Below are positions 1 through 10,166 of a stretch of DNA of 64,000 bases, one piece after another. A program made the position numbers and the translations under genes. Every line of letters starts with the position of its first letter. Position 1 is the first letter of the stretch. The stretch is from assembly GCF_016808335.1 (NCBI RefSeq), contig NC_053150.1, forward strand, positions 27,176,979 through 27,240,978, in the 5' to 3' direction. Below the pieces are notes generated by a model, which did no database searches, was not told where the DNA came from, and saw only the letters and a list, made by a program, of their open reading frames with translations. The DNA is from Panicum virgatum. Lineage: Eukaryota; Streptophyta; Magnoliopsida; Poales; Poaceae.

Positions 1-1014
1 GCTCGCTATGAACTCCATCCTCTCTTTCTAGCCATGGTTCAAGAACAATCCTTCGTAGGGAGAGACAATGAAAATCCCTACCATCATCTGCGTGAGTTCG
101 AGGAATTGTGTTCATGTTTGATGATCTCAGGCATGACACAAGAAACGCTAACGTGGAAATTGGTTCCCTACTCTCTCATGGAGATGGTGAAGCAATGGTA
201 CACGCATGTGAAGAGTCCGAATGGAGATTGGAATGATCTTCAAGATATATTTTATCTCGCATTCTTTCTGATATCCTGTGTCATCGTTTTGCGAGTTGAA
301 GTTTTGAGCTTCCATCAGGATTAGAAGGAATCCATCGATGCAGCCTGGGTTAGGTCCTTATTTTGCAACCCCAATCCAGCCTGGCATTGTCTATGCCCGA
401 TCATGTGTTGTTACAACACCTATTTTGGGTTTAAACATGGAGTCTGCACGGAATCTCAACATCGTTGGCAGAGGATCATTCACACATAAGACTCCAACTG
501 GAATAAGAAAGATCTTAGATCAAATTTTAGAAAAAACTTTCTTGTCTGTGAGTCTGAACCCCTCCAGGATGAAACCGAGTTATGCCAAGAGGAAACTTTA
601 GCAGTCAAATCTGAACCCTTACCATCCGCATCTCAAGATTCGACTACTAAATCTCGCCCTAACCACAAATATTCAAGGAAGAAGAAATTCAACATTCGGA
701 GTTCCCCAATAGTTTCGAGGAAGAAATCATTGAATATTACAAGAACAACTAACTACTTCAACGAAAAGAGACAACTGGTTCTTGACATTCCTTCTGATCC
801 TCTCAAAGACAAGTCCCTCAAGGAAACACATAAGGACTTGACCTCTATCTTGAGTAGTAAATGGTTAAGGAAGTGGAGCTATCACCAGAAGGAATTCGAA
901 TTAGCTCCATCCCTAACTACTCAATACCAAGTACAAGGAAACATGGTGAATGCTCTCTACAATCCCACTATCGGTGCAAATATCGTACTAGATTCCTTTG
1001 TGCAAATATGCAGT
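1..1014 (+). pseudogene. Ty3/gypsy gag-protease fragment, copy A
   Basis: Broken coding fragment in three frame segments (34-324, 338-601, 730-1023). The first segment has the retrotransposon gag pattern ENPYHHLREFEELC followed by KQWYTHVKS and GDWNDLQD, typical of plant gypsy gag. The third ends ALYNPTIGANIVLDSF, as found near the protease of such elements. A frame change at 325-338 and an indel in the A-run near 532 break it; copy C keeps the second and third segments in one frame. The fragment is joined directly to an unrelated LTR piece at about 1015, so it belongs to a different, older element. No function is expected. Confidence 0.75.
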
Positions 1015-1552
1015 GACGGGTAAGCCTTACTGAGTATTAGTATACTCAGCCTTGCTTGTAACACAATTTTTCAGGTACAGACTTTGAGGATATGATTGCT
1101 GATTTGACTTGGCCTTGTACCTTGCCTCCGGGTTGGTCTGTTGAGTAGGATGGTCCCTCAGCGAGTGCTGATACCCCTCCTTCCGAGTGATGTCACATAC
1201 GGGCTTCATTGTGGCATCTTATGTATCGCTAGTCATCGTACTTTTACTCTTCCATTGAATAATGAACTCTAATGAACTGTAATAGTTAAGAACTCTGTAG
1301 TACTTTACTTTGTTGAACTGGGTTGTAATAATCTAAATTCTGCTACAAATCTCTGAGTTGTAAGAAATGTTATGCATTGTACTCTCTGGTCTCGCCTTTG
1401 TGTGAGTTGCTGTTTGTTTTGATCCCAGTTAGCATGGCTTCAATCGAGACTTTACTTGAGAAACTGTCGTGTAGTGCGGTCGTTTGGTCAGAGTTGCGTA
1501 GCAATGATGATTACCGCACTCAACCCAGTTTATTTTGGGTGGTTCCGCCACA
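1015..1552 (+). repeat. 3' part of a chromovirus LTR, copy A
   Basis: The sequence aligns along its length with the last 530 bases of the complete LTR at 59520-63911: shared GAGTATTAGTATACTCAG, CCTCCGGGTTGGTCTGTTGAGT, and the end TTTTGGGTGGTTCCGCCACA. It is clearly diverged from that LTR, so same family but a different subfamily. The 5' part of this LTR is missing. A PBS follows two bases after the CA end. Confidence 0.85.
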
Positions 1553-1554
1553 GC

Positions 1555-1566
1555 TAGTATCAGAGC
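1555..1566 (+). other. Primer-binding site (initiator Met tRNA), copy A
   Basis: TAGTATCAGAGC lies two bases after the LTR end. It is one base off the TGGTATCAGAGC complement of the plant initiator Met tRNA 3' end; copies B and C have the intact form. Confidence 0.85.
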
Positions 1567-3001
1567 GAACAGTCAGCACTACCAGAGATTACGACCTCAC
1601 CTTTTCAAAAAAAAATTATAAAATTTGACTTCAAAACTACTAAGTTTTCAAAAAGCGTTGGATTCTTAAGGAAAGGTCTAGTACGTAAAGCCCTAGGAAA
1701 ATTATGGGTATATTATAAGGTGGCTTATATTGTATGGCTAACTTCCAGCACTTACATTCAACATTTAAATTCAGTATTTACATTCTGTACAGACATCGTC
1801 GCCGCGGAGGTATGCTTGCTCAGTCAGCTGAGGGAGTCTGACCTTCCCGTCGGTGATGCGAGCAGAACGCTAGGCTCAAGCAGTGGCCTACTTGAGCTGC
1901 TGCCAATATACCAACCATTGGTTGATTATATTGGGAGTAATGGTTCGAAATTGGAATTCTATTCCCCATCCAAGATGGTACTCAGTCAATACGCTGTTTC
2001 AATGGCGTATGTTTAACGTTGTCCATATGGCGGGAATTGTATGGATGCCGGTTCTATAGTGATCGGTAATGAATGGGAACGATTTCGTGAGTGTTGGCAT
2101 GGAAGGTTCACTATATACGCACTGACAATTTTCTGTAGGTACGCTAACCGCGAATCTGTAATCTAGGACGGTTAGTTAATCGACTAGATAAATAGAGAGA
2201 GACGTATCTAATTATGCCACCGATACAAAGTACGTAAGGCCAAAGCTATTTGGCAATTTTTCTGGTTGTGAGGATGTCTAGGATGTGCATTCATCCATAA
2301 AAGTCAAAATCCAAAATCGAAATGAAATTGCAAGACATCTCTTGAAAAGCCTCTCTAAGAAATTTCTAGCAAATATGTTCCAACCTGCTGAAATCTAGAA
2401 AACTCAAATTTTTGCAAATAGTAAACTACCTTAAATCAAGTTGAGCCTGTGGAATAAAATGTATAAAAGTAAGACTGCTCCCTGTTGTAAAAATTTGGAA
2501 AGTTTTGGAGAACTTTATCCTAAGAAATTCAGACAGTTTGTAATACCGTGTGTTTCTGTCAAATTGTAGCAGTCTGGCCACATAAATATTTTCGCAAATT
2601 TAAAAGCTTCTCCTGAGAAAACGTCAACATGAAAGTTGTAGATGGCTGAGTCAAGAAGCTACTGTAAATTTTTGAGAATTTTTGGTTAAGTGGTTTGGTA
2701 TTGAGAGTCGAAATACTAGCCCTCTATTCAGTCTGAAATCTGAGTCGACCTTTAGGAAAACACTTAAGGTTTTGACCATCTTAAGCTCTGTATTTGAGTT
2801 GGGCTTGATTAGAGAAAAGGATCACAATTATTTTAGGCACCTCCTGTAAAAATTTGGGAATTGTTGGACCATATCTTCATCAGTTATGCTCGTTTTATCT
2901 AAGTATTCAGAATCAGCCTAGAAAACTTGTTCCACTTTCGCTGACCCGTCTGTCTATTTGGGCAGATAGAGGACTTGGTGATGGTGGACGCATAGGGTCA
3001 C
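1567..3001 (+). other. Retrotransposon leader, mostly non-coding, copy A
   Basis: AT-rich 5' leader between the PBS and the first leader ORF. The start matches the leader beginning at 63926 at the window end. ORFs in it (e.g. 1720-2016) have no recognisable domain and differ between copies. I see no gene in it. Confidence 0.6.
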
Positions 3002-3859
3002 ATGCACTCCCTGTTCCTACACTGGGAGGGACTTCCCCGTCTACTGTGGGAGATGCTCAGCGTCTCCGGTTACCCGTACCCACCACTTTATGAGGGCCAT
3101 GACTTCATGAAGGATGGAGTCCGTCACTGCAGTGTCACTCTTACGATTCCACAGCACCCGCTCAATGTGGAGTGGGCACTGATTGTGATCCAGGTGGTTG
3201 GACACCGCTTGCTCAACTCGTGGGAGATGGCCGCTATGCGGGGTATCACGGCCTTCTGTGATGCACACCCAATGGAAGTTGTTCTCACACCGTTCGGACT
3301 TTTCCCGGCACACGACGAGGGCGATCTACTTTGGCAGAACAGGATGGACCACGTTCACGTAGTGGCTGACATGGACCCTGTTGGCTCTTTGAGGACAGCG
3401 GCACGGTGCATGAACGCACTGTACCGGCTCCAGATGTTCCAGAGTCGGGCGACAACATAGCTGGTTGACCAGGCCCAGACCTTGCAGATGACCTTACAGC
3501 TGTGAGATGAGTAGATGCACGAGGCCAGTGCCGAGCTAGTCGACAGGGGAGCTCGTATTGACACACTAGAGGGCCAGGTCCAGGAGTTGTAGGTCACTCT
3601 TGCCGAGCGCGACACCGAGCTCGATTTCTGAGGAGATCGTCTTCATGATCTCCAGCTCGACCTCGACGACGCCAACGCACAGCTCCACTAGCAGCAGCTC
3701 GTTCTTCACGTCCCACCCGACGAGATGCAGGTGGACGGTGAGGAGGAGCCCCAAGAGATGGAGGGCGTCTCAGACGTCGACTTTGAGGATCACGACCCAC
3801 AGCCCGCTCTGATCGCGCCTCACTCCCCGATCGAGAGCGAGGCCTCAGTTCACAACTAG
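3002..3859 (+). pseudogene. Leader ORF with C-terminal coiled coil, upstream of gag, copy A
   Basis: One reading frame runs 285 codons to TAG at 3857, interrupted by in-frame stops at 3458, 3503, 3512, 3590, 3629 and 3689. Codons 30-150 form a compact domain (YEGHDFMKDGVRHCSV, FGLFPAHDEGDLLW, MNALYRLQMFQS). After codon 150 the frame reads as a long heptad-like segment rich in Q, L, E and D, then an acidic tail (DGEEEPQEMEGVSDVDFEDHD). Four stops are TAG where glutamine (CAG) fits the coiled coil. Similar accessory ORFs occur ahead of gag in large grass gypsy elements; the function is unknown. Position between PBS and gag suggests a former leader protein or a 5' part of gag. Confidence 0.6.
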
Positions 3860-4464
3860 ACTTCGTTATCAGTTAGGCAGCTTTTGTAGAACTCCTCTTA
3901 GTGTAGCCTAAATTTTGGATGGTGGGCTACTAGGAAAATTTAGATTTAAGTAACCTCTGAGGATTAGTTGTAAAATGTAGCAAGTAGAAGTGGAGATGTG
4001 ATCTTTGTAAGAACTTGTGAAATGTTGTAAATATAATGGCAGTCAGTCAATCTGAACGCAAAATCTAGTTCAAATTTTCATCCATGTTTCCACTCAGTTT
4101 TGAGCGATGAGTTGAATACAAAAGTTGTTCCAAATTTTATCATATAAATTCTCACCAAATTTCAGATCAATTGGACTTATACATCAGGAGATATTCGCAA
4201 ATATAGAGGCTCTATTTTCTGAAAAACAGCAAAACCAGAGGAGTAGAAACTGAATTTTTTTGACTACCTTACTTTAGGAATTAGTCTCTGAGTTGACTAC
4301 CTTACTTCTGTAAAAATTTCAAGTCCATTGGATACATAGAACTTCAGTTATGTGCTTTTTAGTACTAACAGTTTCTGTGAAATCCAGTCATATGCAATTC
4401 CTATCATTTAAATTCATGCCTTATGTTGTTTATTCCCATTTGAAACCTTGAAAAAACATGGCTA
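3860..4464 (+). other. Non-coding stretch between leader ORF and gag, copy A
   Basis: AT-rich sequence without an open frame. It ends in CATGTTTCAG directly before the gag start, which resembles a splice acceptor. Confidence 0.5.
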
Positions 4465-5187
4465 ATGCAACCACTCATGTTTCAGATAGTGGGATCAACG
4501 AGAGGCACGCCCAGTGGTTTTGGAGCTAGAGGGAGTGGAACACCACCCCCGCCACCTCCACCGTCTGGTATTGCCGAGGTGCTCGCGGCTCAGACCGAGC
4601 TCCTCCAGCAGCTTGTTCAGGCACAGCAGCAGCGGGGTGAGCACAATGCTCACCACCCGCAGGAAGCTAGCTATCAAGATTTCCTGAGCACTCAGCCACC
4701 ACTCTTCAACAAGTTTTCTTTGCTGACCGTTCCATGTTCAGGGGCGAGTAAAGCTCGTTTTGCCGCGCAGCAGCTCCGCGGTCCAGCTCGTATGTGGTGG
4801 GATCACTACCATGGAATACTCCCTGCTGATCATGTGGTCTCATGGAATGAGTTCAAGGATGCTTTCAGAGCTCATCATATTCCGACGGATCTTCTTGACC
4901 GGAAGCTAAATGAGTTCTTGGCGCTAACTCAAGCCAAACGCACTGTGCTACAGTATGCCCAAACCTTCAATCATCTATGTCAGTATGCTGGTTATCACAA
5001 GGACACCGACGCCAAGAAGCGTGATTGCTTCCGTCGGGGACTCAGCACCAACCTGCAGGAGCGGCTAAATCTTGTTCGTGCTGATTCTTACAATGAGTTG
5101 GTGAATTTGGCTATCAACCAGGAGGATCTTATACTGGCTCATAGTGCTGATAAGAAGAGGAAGGCACCTGCTGGACCCTCTAGTGCC

Positions 5188-6804
5188 TGTTGACAGCCAT
5201 TATTTCCCATTTTGACCGTCAACTTCTCGGGAATAAAATGAGCTTCACACTATGTTCCATACATATTTTGCTTATTTCTAACAAGTGCAATAAGTTTTGG
5301 ATGAGTTGTGGTTGCAGGAACTAATATACCAAAAATAAGGCAAAACTGGGAAAAACCCAGGCCGGCCGGCCTCACCTAGGCCGGCTGGCCTATCACGTCC
5401 ACTATGTGTGCCCCATCTTCGGTACAGGAGCGAAGAGACATGTGTACAAAGCCTCTAAACCAAGGATTGCAAGTTGGTTTGATCAAATGGACCGAAAGGC
5501 CTAGCACTTGGATTGAAAGGCCCACTTGAAGCACTTACCCTGATCTTTTGGCCCGGAGCTCCACTATGGACTTCATGCACCCTTGGAGATCAAGATGTCG
5601 GTGAAACAGGAGGCCGAGATTCGCCAAACCCAGGCCGGCCGGCCTACAAATTTCAGCTTCAAACCGACGCAACCATCCACCGCCATCTAGAGAAGATCAG
5701 GAGCATCCACGAGAAGGTCGGTGTGAAACGAACAAAATCCCAGGCCGGCCGACCCCACTTTGCAGCGTCTCGTGCTCAACTTCGTGGGGAAGCTACATCA
5801 ACCGACCCTCTTGCTTACACCTGATGCCTCGGCCAAATACCAACCTCTAGCAAGTATAAATAGGCCCCCATCCTCACTTGTGAGACACACCAAAGGAGTT
5901 CAATCTTCTCGTTTTTGTTTCCTAGAGTAGGTTAGGTAGTCTGGGAGTTAGAGTCGAGTCGAGCTTGTCTCGGGATTCTTGAGTCATCATCGGAAGTCGG
6001 GTATGAACTCTTGTATTTTTTCCTTTGATATTTATCAATATAAGTTATCTTCTTTATATTTTCGAGTCAGCTTTACGTTCCGCATTTATTTATCTTCTCA
6101 AGTTATCTTGTGTGCGGAAGTAATTCCTCTAGCTTAGGCTTTGTACCTATCTTGTTTATCGGGATCTTACCTTACGGGTTTTCTCGCCCGGACTAGGGAG
6201 GCTCAAGTTAGTTCCCTAGGTTGAGGGGGATTTCTCTTGTTCACTACAAGAGAAATCCTAACACCGAGAGCAGACGTGGTGTCTAAGCTCAGTGTTAGCT
6301 AGAAAGTGTGTTCCACCCCACGGTACCGTTGTGGTAGGCGGCAGGTGGCGATAGCCCTGTCTGTCCCTTGTAGTCCACCACGTTCGGGTGTTTTCATAGT
6401 AGTAGTTGCAGGTTGTCGTTGGACTCCCCTCTCATCCCTTTTTGAAGTCCTTCCTCTTCCAGCCGCCAAAGTAAGCTCTAGGTTCCTGATAACTAGTTAG
6501 AAGCAAGGTTTAGTCTAGAGAAGCTAGCTCGATAGTTTAGAAGTGTTTTCGGAGTCTTTCTTGCTCGTTGTCCTCCCAGCTGTTTACCTCTCTAAGGATT
6601 AGAGTCTCATGTGTTAGACGGTCATCATTGGCCATTATCTTATCCTATCATATCAGGCTTACCCCCACTAAGTTAGTCGGTTGATACCATTAGTAAAGTT
6701 TGTCATTGAATTCTTCGATACTCTTTATCCAAGGTGAAGTGCTATAGTGGTGATTCTGTGTGCTTATGGAATCCATATTCTATTGAGCGTAAGAAATGCC
6801 AATA
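5188..6804 (+). mobile_element. Solo LTR in gag with 5-bp TSD, copy A
   Basis: A 1617-bp element starting TGTTGACAGCC and ending CCAATA (CCAACA in copies B and C), flanked by the direct repeat GTGCC at 5183-5187 and 6805-6809. Removing it rejoins the gag frame exactly. It contains a TATA box, a promoter-like region and several AGGCCGGCC motifs, but no internal element genes, so it is the product of LTR-LTR recombination. Superfamily is not determinable from the LTR alone. Confidence 0.92.
5855..5862 (+). promoter_or_regulatory. TATA box of the solo LTR, copy A
   Basis: TATAAATA in AAGTATAAATAGGCCC, 668 bases into the LTR, followed by a CT-rich transcribed-like region. The same box lies at 30286 (B) and 47790 (C). 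Confidence 0.6.
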
Positions 6805-7109
6805 GTGCCCAAGCATCGAGGTATCATGTTGTGCAGAATGCTCTAGCTACACCCTCTTGGAGAGCCCCTCAGCATGGGCATTGGGTTATTCAACCTCCTC
6901 AACAGCAGCAGCAGACTCACTTTGTGCCACCTCTGCAGCAGCAGACCGGCCCAAGGCCGAATATACAGCAAGCATCTCGCCCTGACAACAAAAACTATTG
7001 TTTCAAGTGTGGGAGCCCGAGCCACTTTGCCAAGATGTGGCCCCGAGCGGGACAATCCCAGGGGCAGGGTTTCCGCAGAAATGATTAGAACAAGGGCAAG
7101 AAACAAACT

Positions 7110-7512
7110 GTGCAGATCAGGCAAGGCAGAATCATTTTCACCAGCCTGACTGAACTTCCTGAGGGCACACCGGTGATGATGGGTACATTCTCTATAAACC
7201 ATCGACCCGCAGTTATCTTATTTGATTCTGGTGCATCTCATAGTTTCATTAGCACTAAATTTGGGGCAAGAGCTGGATTAGATTTTTGTGACACAAAAGG
7301 CTCTTACATGATATCTACACTGGGTGGGAAAATTGCATCTAATCAAATCATTAGAGGTGTACCACTTAAACTGGGTAGTAAAATCTTTCCAACTGATTTA
7401 ATCCTGCTAGCATTAGAAGGCATGGATGTTATTCTGGGAATGGAATGGATGAATAGACATGGTGCAATATTAGATTTCTCTTCCCGAGCTATTAAATTAA
7501 ATTCCACAACCT
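7110..7512 (+). pseudogene. Aspartic protease of the chromovirus, copy A
   Basis: Retropepsin with the catalytic signature LFDSGASHSFIS (Asp at about residue 39 of the 7110 frame) and the downstream flap/ILGMEWM region (VILGMEWMNRHGAILDF). The frame shifts after RAIKLNS so that the RT frame begins at 7513. It would release Gag and Pol products in an active element. Upstream it connects to gag through the stop at 7087. Confidence 0.87.
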
Positions 7513-8663
7513 TTGGAAATTGCACAACCTCATCAAGAATACATCAACTCTTGTGCCTTTGCCATGAAAGATTTTCGTATAGAAGATATTCCAGTGGTTT
7601 GCGAGTATGCCGATGTTTTTTCGGATGACTTGCCTGGAATGCCACCAGATCAATATATTGAATTCTTTATCGAACTTCAGCTCGGTACTGCGCCTATCTC
7701 TTAAAGGCCGTACAGAATGCCGCCCAAAGAGCTGGCAGAGTTGAAAATTCAGTTGCAAGAACTTTTGGATAAGGGTTTTATTTGCCCAGCCCTGTTCGTG
7801 AAGAAGAAGGATGACAGTCTGAGGTTGTGTGTTGATTATCGGCCTCTCAATGCGGTGACTATCAAAAATAAATATCCACTTCCTCACATTGATGTAGTGT
7901 TTGATCAGTTAGCCGGAGATAAAATCTTTTCCAAGATTGATCTTCCCTCAGGTTATCATCAGATTAAAATCCGACCTTGCGATATAGCCAAGACGGCTTT
8001 CTCGACCCGATATGGGCTATATGAATATTTGGCCATGTCATTTGGTCTCACAAATGCTCCTGCCTATTTCATGTATCTCAAGAACTTGGTGTTCATGCCT
8101 GAACTCGATAAGTTCGTCGTGGTCTTCATCGACAACATATTGATCTACTCTAAGAATGAGGCAGAACATGAGCAACATCTACGAGTTGTTCTTCAGCGTC
8201 TTCGAGATCATCAATTGTATGCTAAATTCTCTAAATTTGAATTTTGGCTAGATATGGTGAAATTTTTGGGTCACACTATTTCCAGCGAAGGCATATCAGT
8301 GGATCCCAGCAAAGTTCAAGAAGTGATGAACTGAAAACCTCCCACCTCAGTTCATCAAATCCGCAGTTTTCTTGGTTTGGCGGGTTACTACCGCAGATTT
8401 ATTCTGGACTTCTCCAGAATTGCAAAACCAATGACGGAACTGCTGAAGAAATATGTTAAATTCAATTTAAATGGGATGCAAAGTGCGATGAGGCATTCCA
8501 CACCTTAAGAGCACATCTGATCACAACACCAGCCTTAGCTCAGCCTAACAACAATAAGTCCTATGATGTTTACTATGATACATCGGGTATTGGTCTTGGC
8601 TGTGTTCTTATGCAAGACAACCGGGTTATCGCTTATGCTTCCCGAGCTCTTCGACCACACTAT
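7513..8663 (+). pseudogene. Reverse transcriptase and partial RNase H, copy A
   Basis: RT blocks in order: [95 protein letters not shown]. The catalytic FIDD motif is FIDN. The SPWGAP block normally between FIRP and LFVKKKD is missing. A stop at 7702 (TAA, AAA in B and C) and TGA at 8332 (Trp expected) break the frame. The RNase H start (DTSGIGLGCVLMQD, AYASRALRPHY) ends where the minus-strand LTR begins at 8664. Tekay-type chromovirus by motif; no integrase is present. Confidence 0.9.
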
Positions 8664-10152
8664 TGGCGCCTACCAACATCACCAGTGATGACGCCCGCAG
8701 ACGCCAATTTGGTGGCAGGTAAATCATGGGCCTCGAATAAATCCGCAAGCGCACGGAGTACCGCCGTAGCATTTTACCCGAGAGTAACCAGGGTATCATT
8801 TATATTTCCGCAGGGAAGGCGGTGGTGTATAGAACTTAATTAAGCTCCGAGAGACCACTATAGATTAATGTCAATGATCCAAATAGGGAAATAATGTTCA
8901 AGGTAAAAGGGGGTAGTGAACACACAAGCACAACTAGATAACACACCTAGGATATCGGAGAGGAGAGAGCAAGATCAAGGATAACTAGAGCTATATTCTA
9001 TTATACTCTCATGAACAACTGAACTGAGTCATTCACAGCAAAAGGAAAAGCCTGATCAATGGACTAGGGAGACTGCATCCAGATGAACAGGAGAAGCCGG
9101 ATCATCCGACGGCTTTATGTACCTCCTACTCCTCTACCCGAACGTGGAGGATTACTCGGGGCACGGACAGGGCTGTCACCACCTGCCGGCTACCTCTGCA
9201 AACCGTGGGGTAGAATCGCATTCAAACATGGTCATCAACCTAGGCACCATGCCTACGCTAACGAGCATCACTCTAGCCTTGCTCAAGGACACCCTTGTCT
9301 ATCCGGGGCCTTAGTTCTAGAGCGCCCAATTAAGGAAGATGAAACAAAGCCATGATATATGACTAGTCTATGCATGTGAATCACTCAAGACATTCATAAC
9401 TCACAAGAAGGATCATATACACAACAAGGGCAAACGAACCAAAGTACTGAATAGAGTAAATAAGCATCTAGTACAAACTCAGAGAATTACATGAAGAGAA
9501 AGTAAAAGACATACTGGACTCTCCATGAAGACTCTAAGACCTCGAACTACGACTCAAACCCGAACTCCTCTAGTCCTATGACCTCTACAAGAGAAGATGA
9601 ACTACATCTTGAGAGAGTAACTTGATTGCTTGGATGCTTGGTGATGATTGAAATGGAGCCCCTCCCCTCATATATATAGAGGGGGGCCATCCCTTGCTCG
9701 GCTGAGAATTGTGCACGAGACTCCTTGAACCGACTTCCCCATCCAATGAGGAGCTGTCACGTCGAAGACTTGAGGCGGTGGGGCCCAAGGGCAGGTTGGT
9801 CGGCCTATAGGGAAGCCGGCCCCTTAGTGGGCCCACCGACCTTCTCCTTTGTTCCATGGGCTGCCCTTGGGGCCCATTTGTCGCTGGTGTGTGGCTCGGC
9901 CTTGTTCCTACTGAATTTCTACTCTGGTGGCCTTTTGATCCATGTGCGGCGATATCTGATTAATCAGTGTTTGCTCCTTAGCCAAAAGGGTGAGATTGCC
10001 CTCCATTTTCAGCTAAATCCTGCACTCATAGAAATCTAGAGGGACATGTGGAATTCAGTTATTTATTAGTGGCATGAGTGTAAGAAATGCAAGTCCATCC
10101 ATTTATTATGGCAATATTGATGCTCAGAACTGCTCGTTAGTGAGCATTAACA
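8664..10152 (-). repeat. 3' LTR of the Athila-like element, copy A
   Basis: 1489 bp. On the minus strand it starts TGTTAATGCTCAC right after the PPT and ends GGTAGGCGCCA. Bases 8664-10069 match the other LTR at 14645-15994. It contains the minus-strand TATA box at 9668-9680. Confidence 0.85.
9668..9680 (-). promoter_or_regulatory. LTR TATA box (minus strand), copy A
   Basis: CTCTATATATATG on the minus strand, within CCCCTCTATATATATGAGGGG. The sister LTR has it at 15593-15605 and copy C at about 50921. Confidence 0.5.
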
Positions 10153-10166
10153 AGACCCCCCAAGCT
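10153..10166 (-). other. Polypurine tract of the Athila-like element, copy A
   Basis: Minus strand reads AGCTTGGGGGGTCT immediately before the LTR start TGTTAATG, the position expected for the plus-strand primer. Confidence 0.7.

Larger units (their letters stand above)
4465..7088 (+). pseudogene. Chromovirus gag, split by a solo LTR, copy A
   Basis: Part 1 (4465-5187) has a proline run (GTPPPPPPPSG), the capsid-like core AAQQLRGPARMWWDHYHG, VVSWNEFKDAFRAHHIP, the RRGLSTNLQERL motif and the basic end KKRKAPAGPSSA. Part 2 resumes in the same frame at 6805 (SSA|QASRYHVVQN) and carries a CCHC knuckle CFKCGSPSHFAKMW whose last Cys is Trp here. The solo LTR 5188-6804 sits exactly between. Two further lesions: a stop at 7087 (RND*NK), and a missing stretch at PLFNK|FSLLTVPC where related gags have about 18 extra residues. 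The likely ATG just after TTTCAG is ATA (4486) in this copy; 4465 is an in-frame alternative. Family: Tekay/Retrosat-like Ty3/gypsy. Confidence 0.88.

Noticed and set aside
1555..1566. Possible tRNA gene near GGTATCAGAGC
   Set aside because: Only the 12-base 3' complement is present; it is a primer-binding site, with no cloverleaf around it.
3041..3800. Minus-strand ORFs overlapping the leader ORF (e.g. 3285-3566, 3594-3800)
   Set aside because: Mirror frames of the GC-rich coiled-coil ORF; no independent support.
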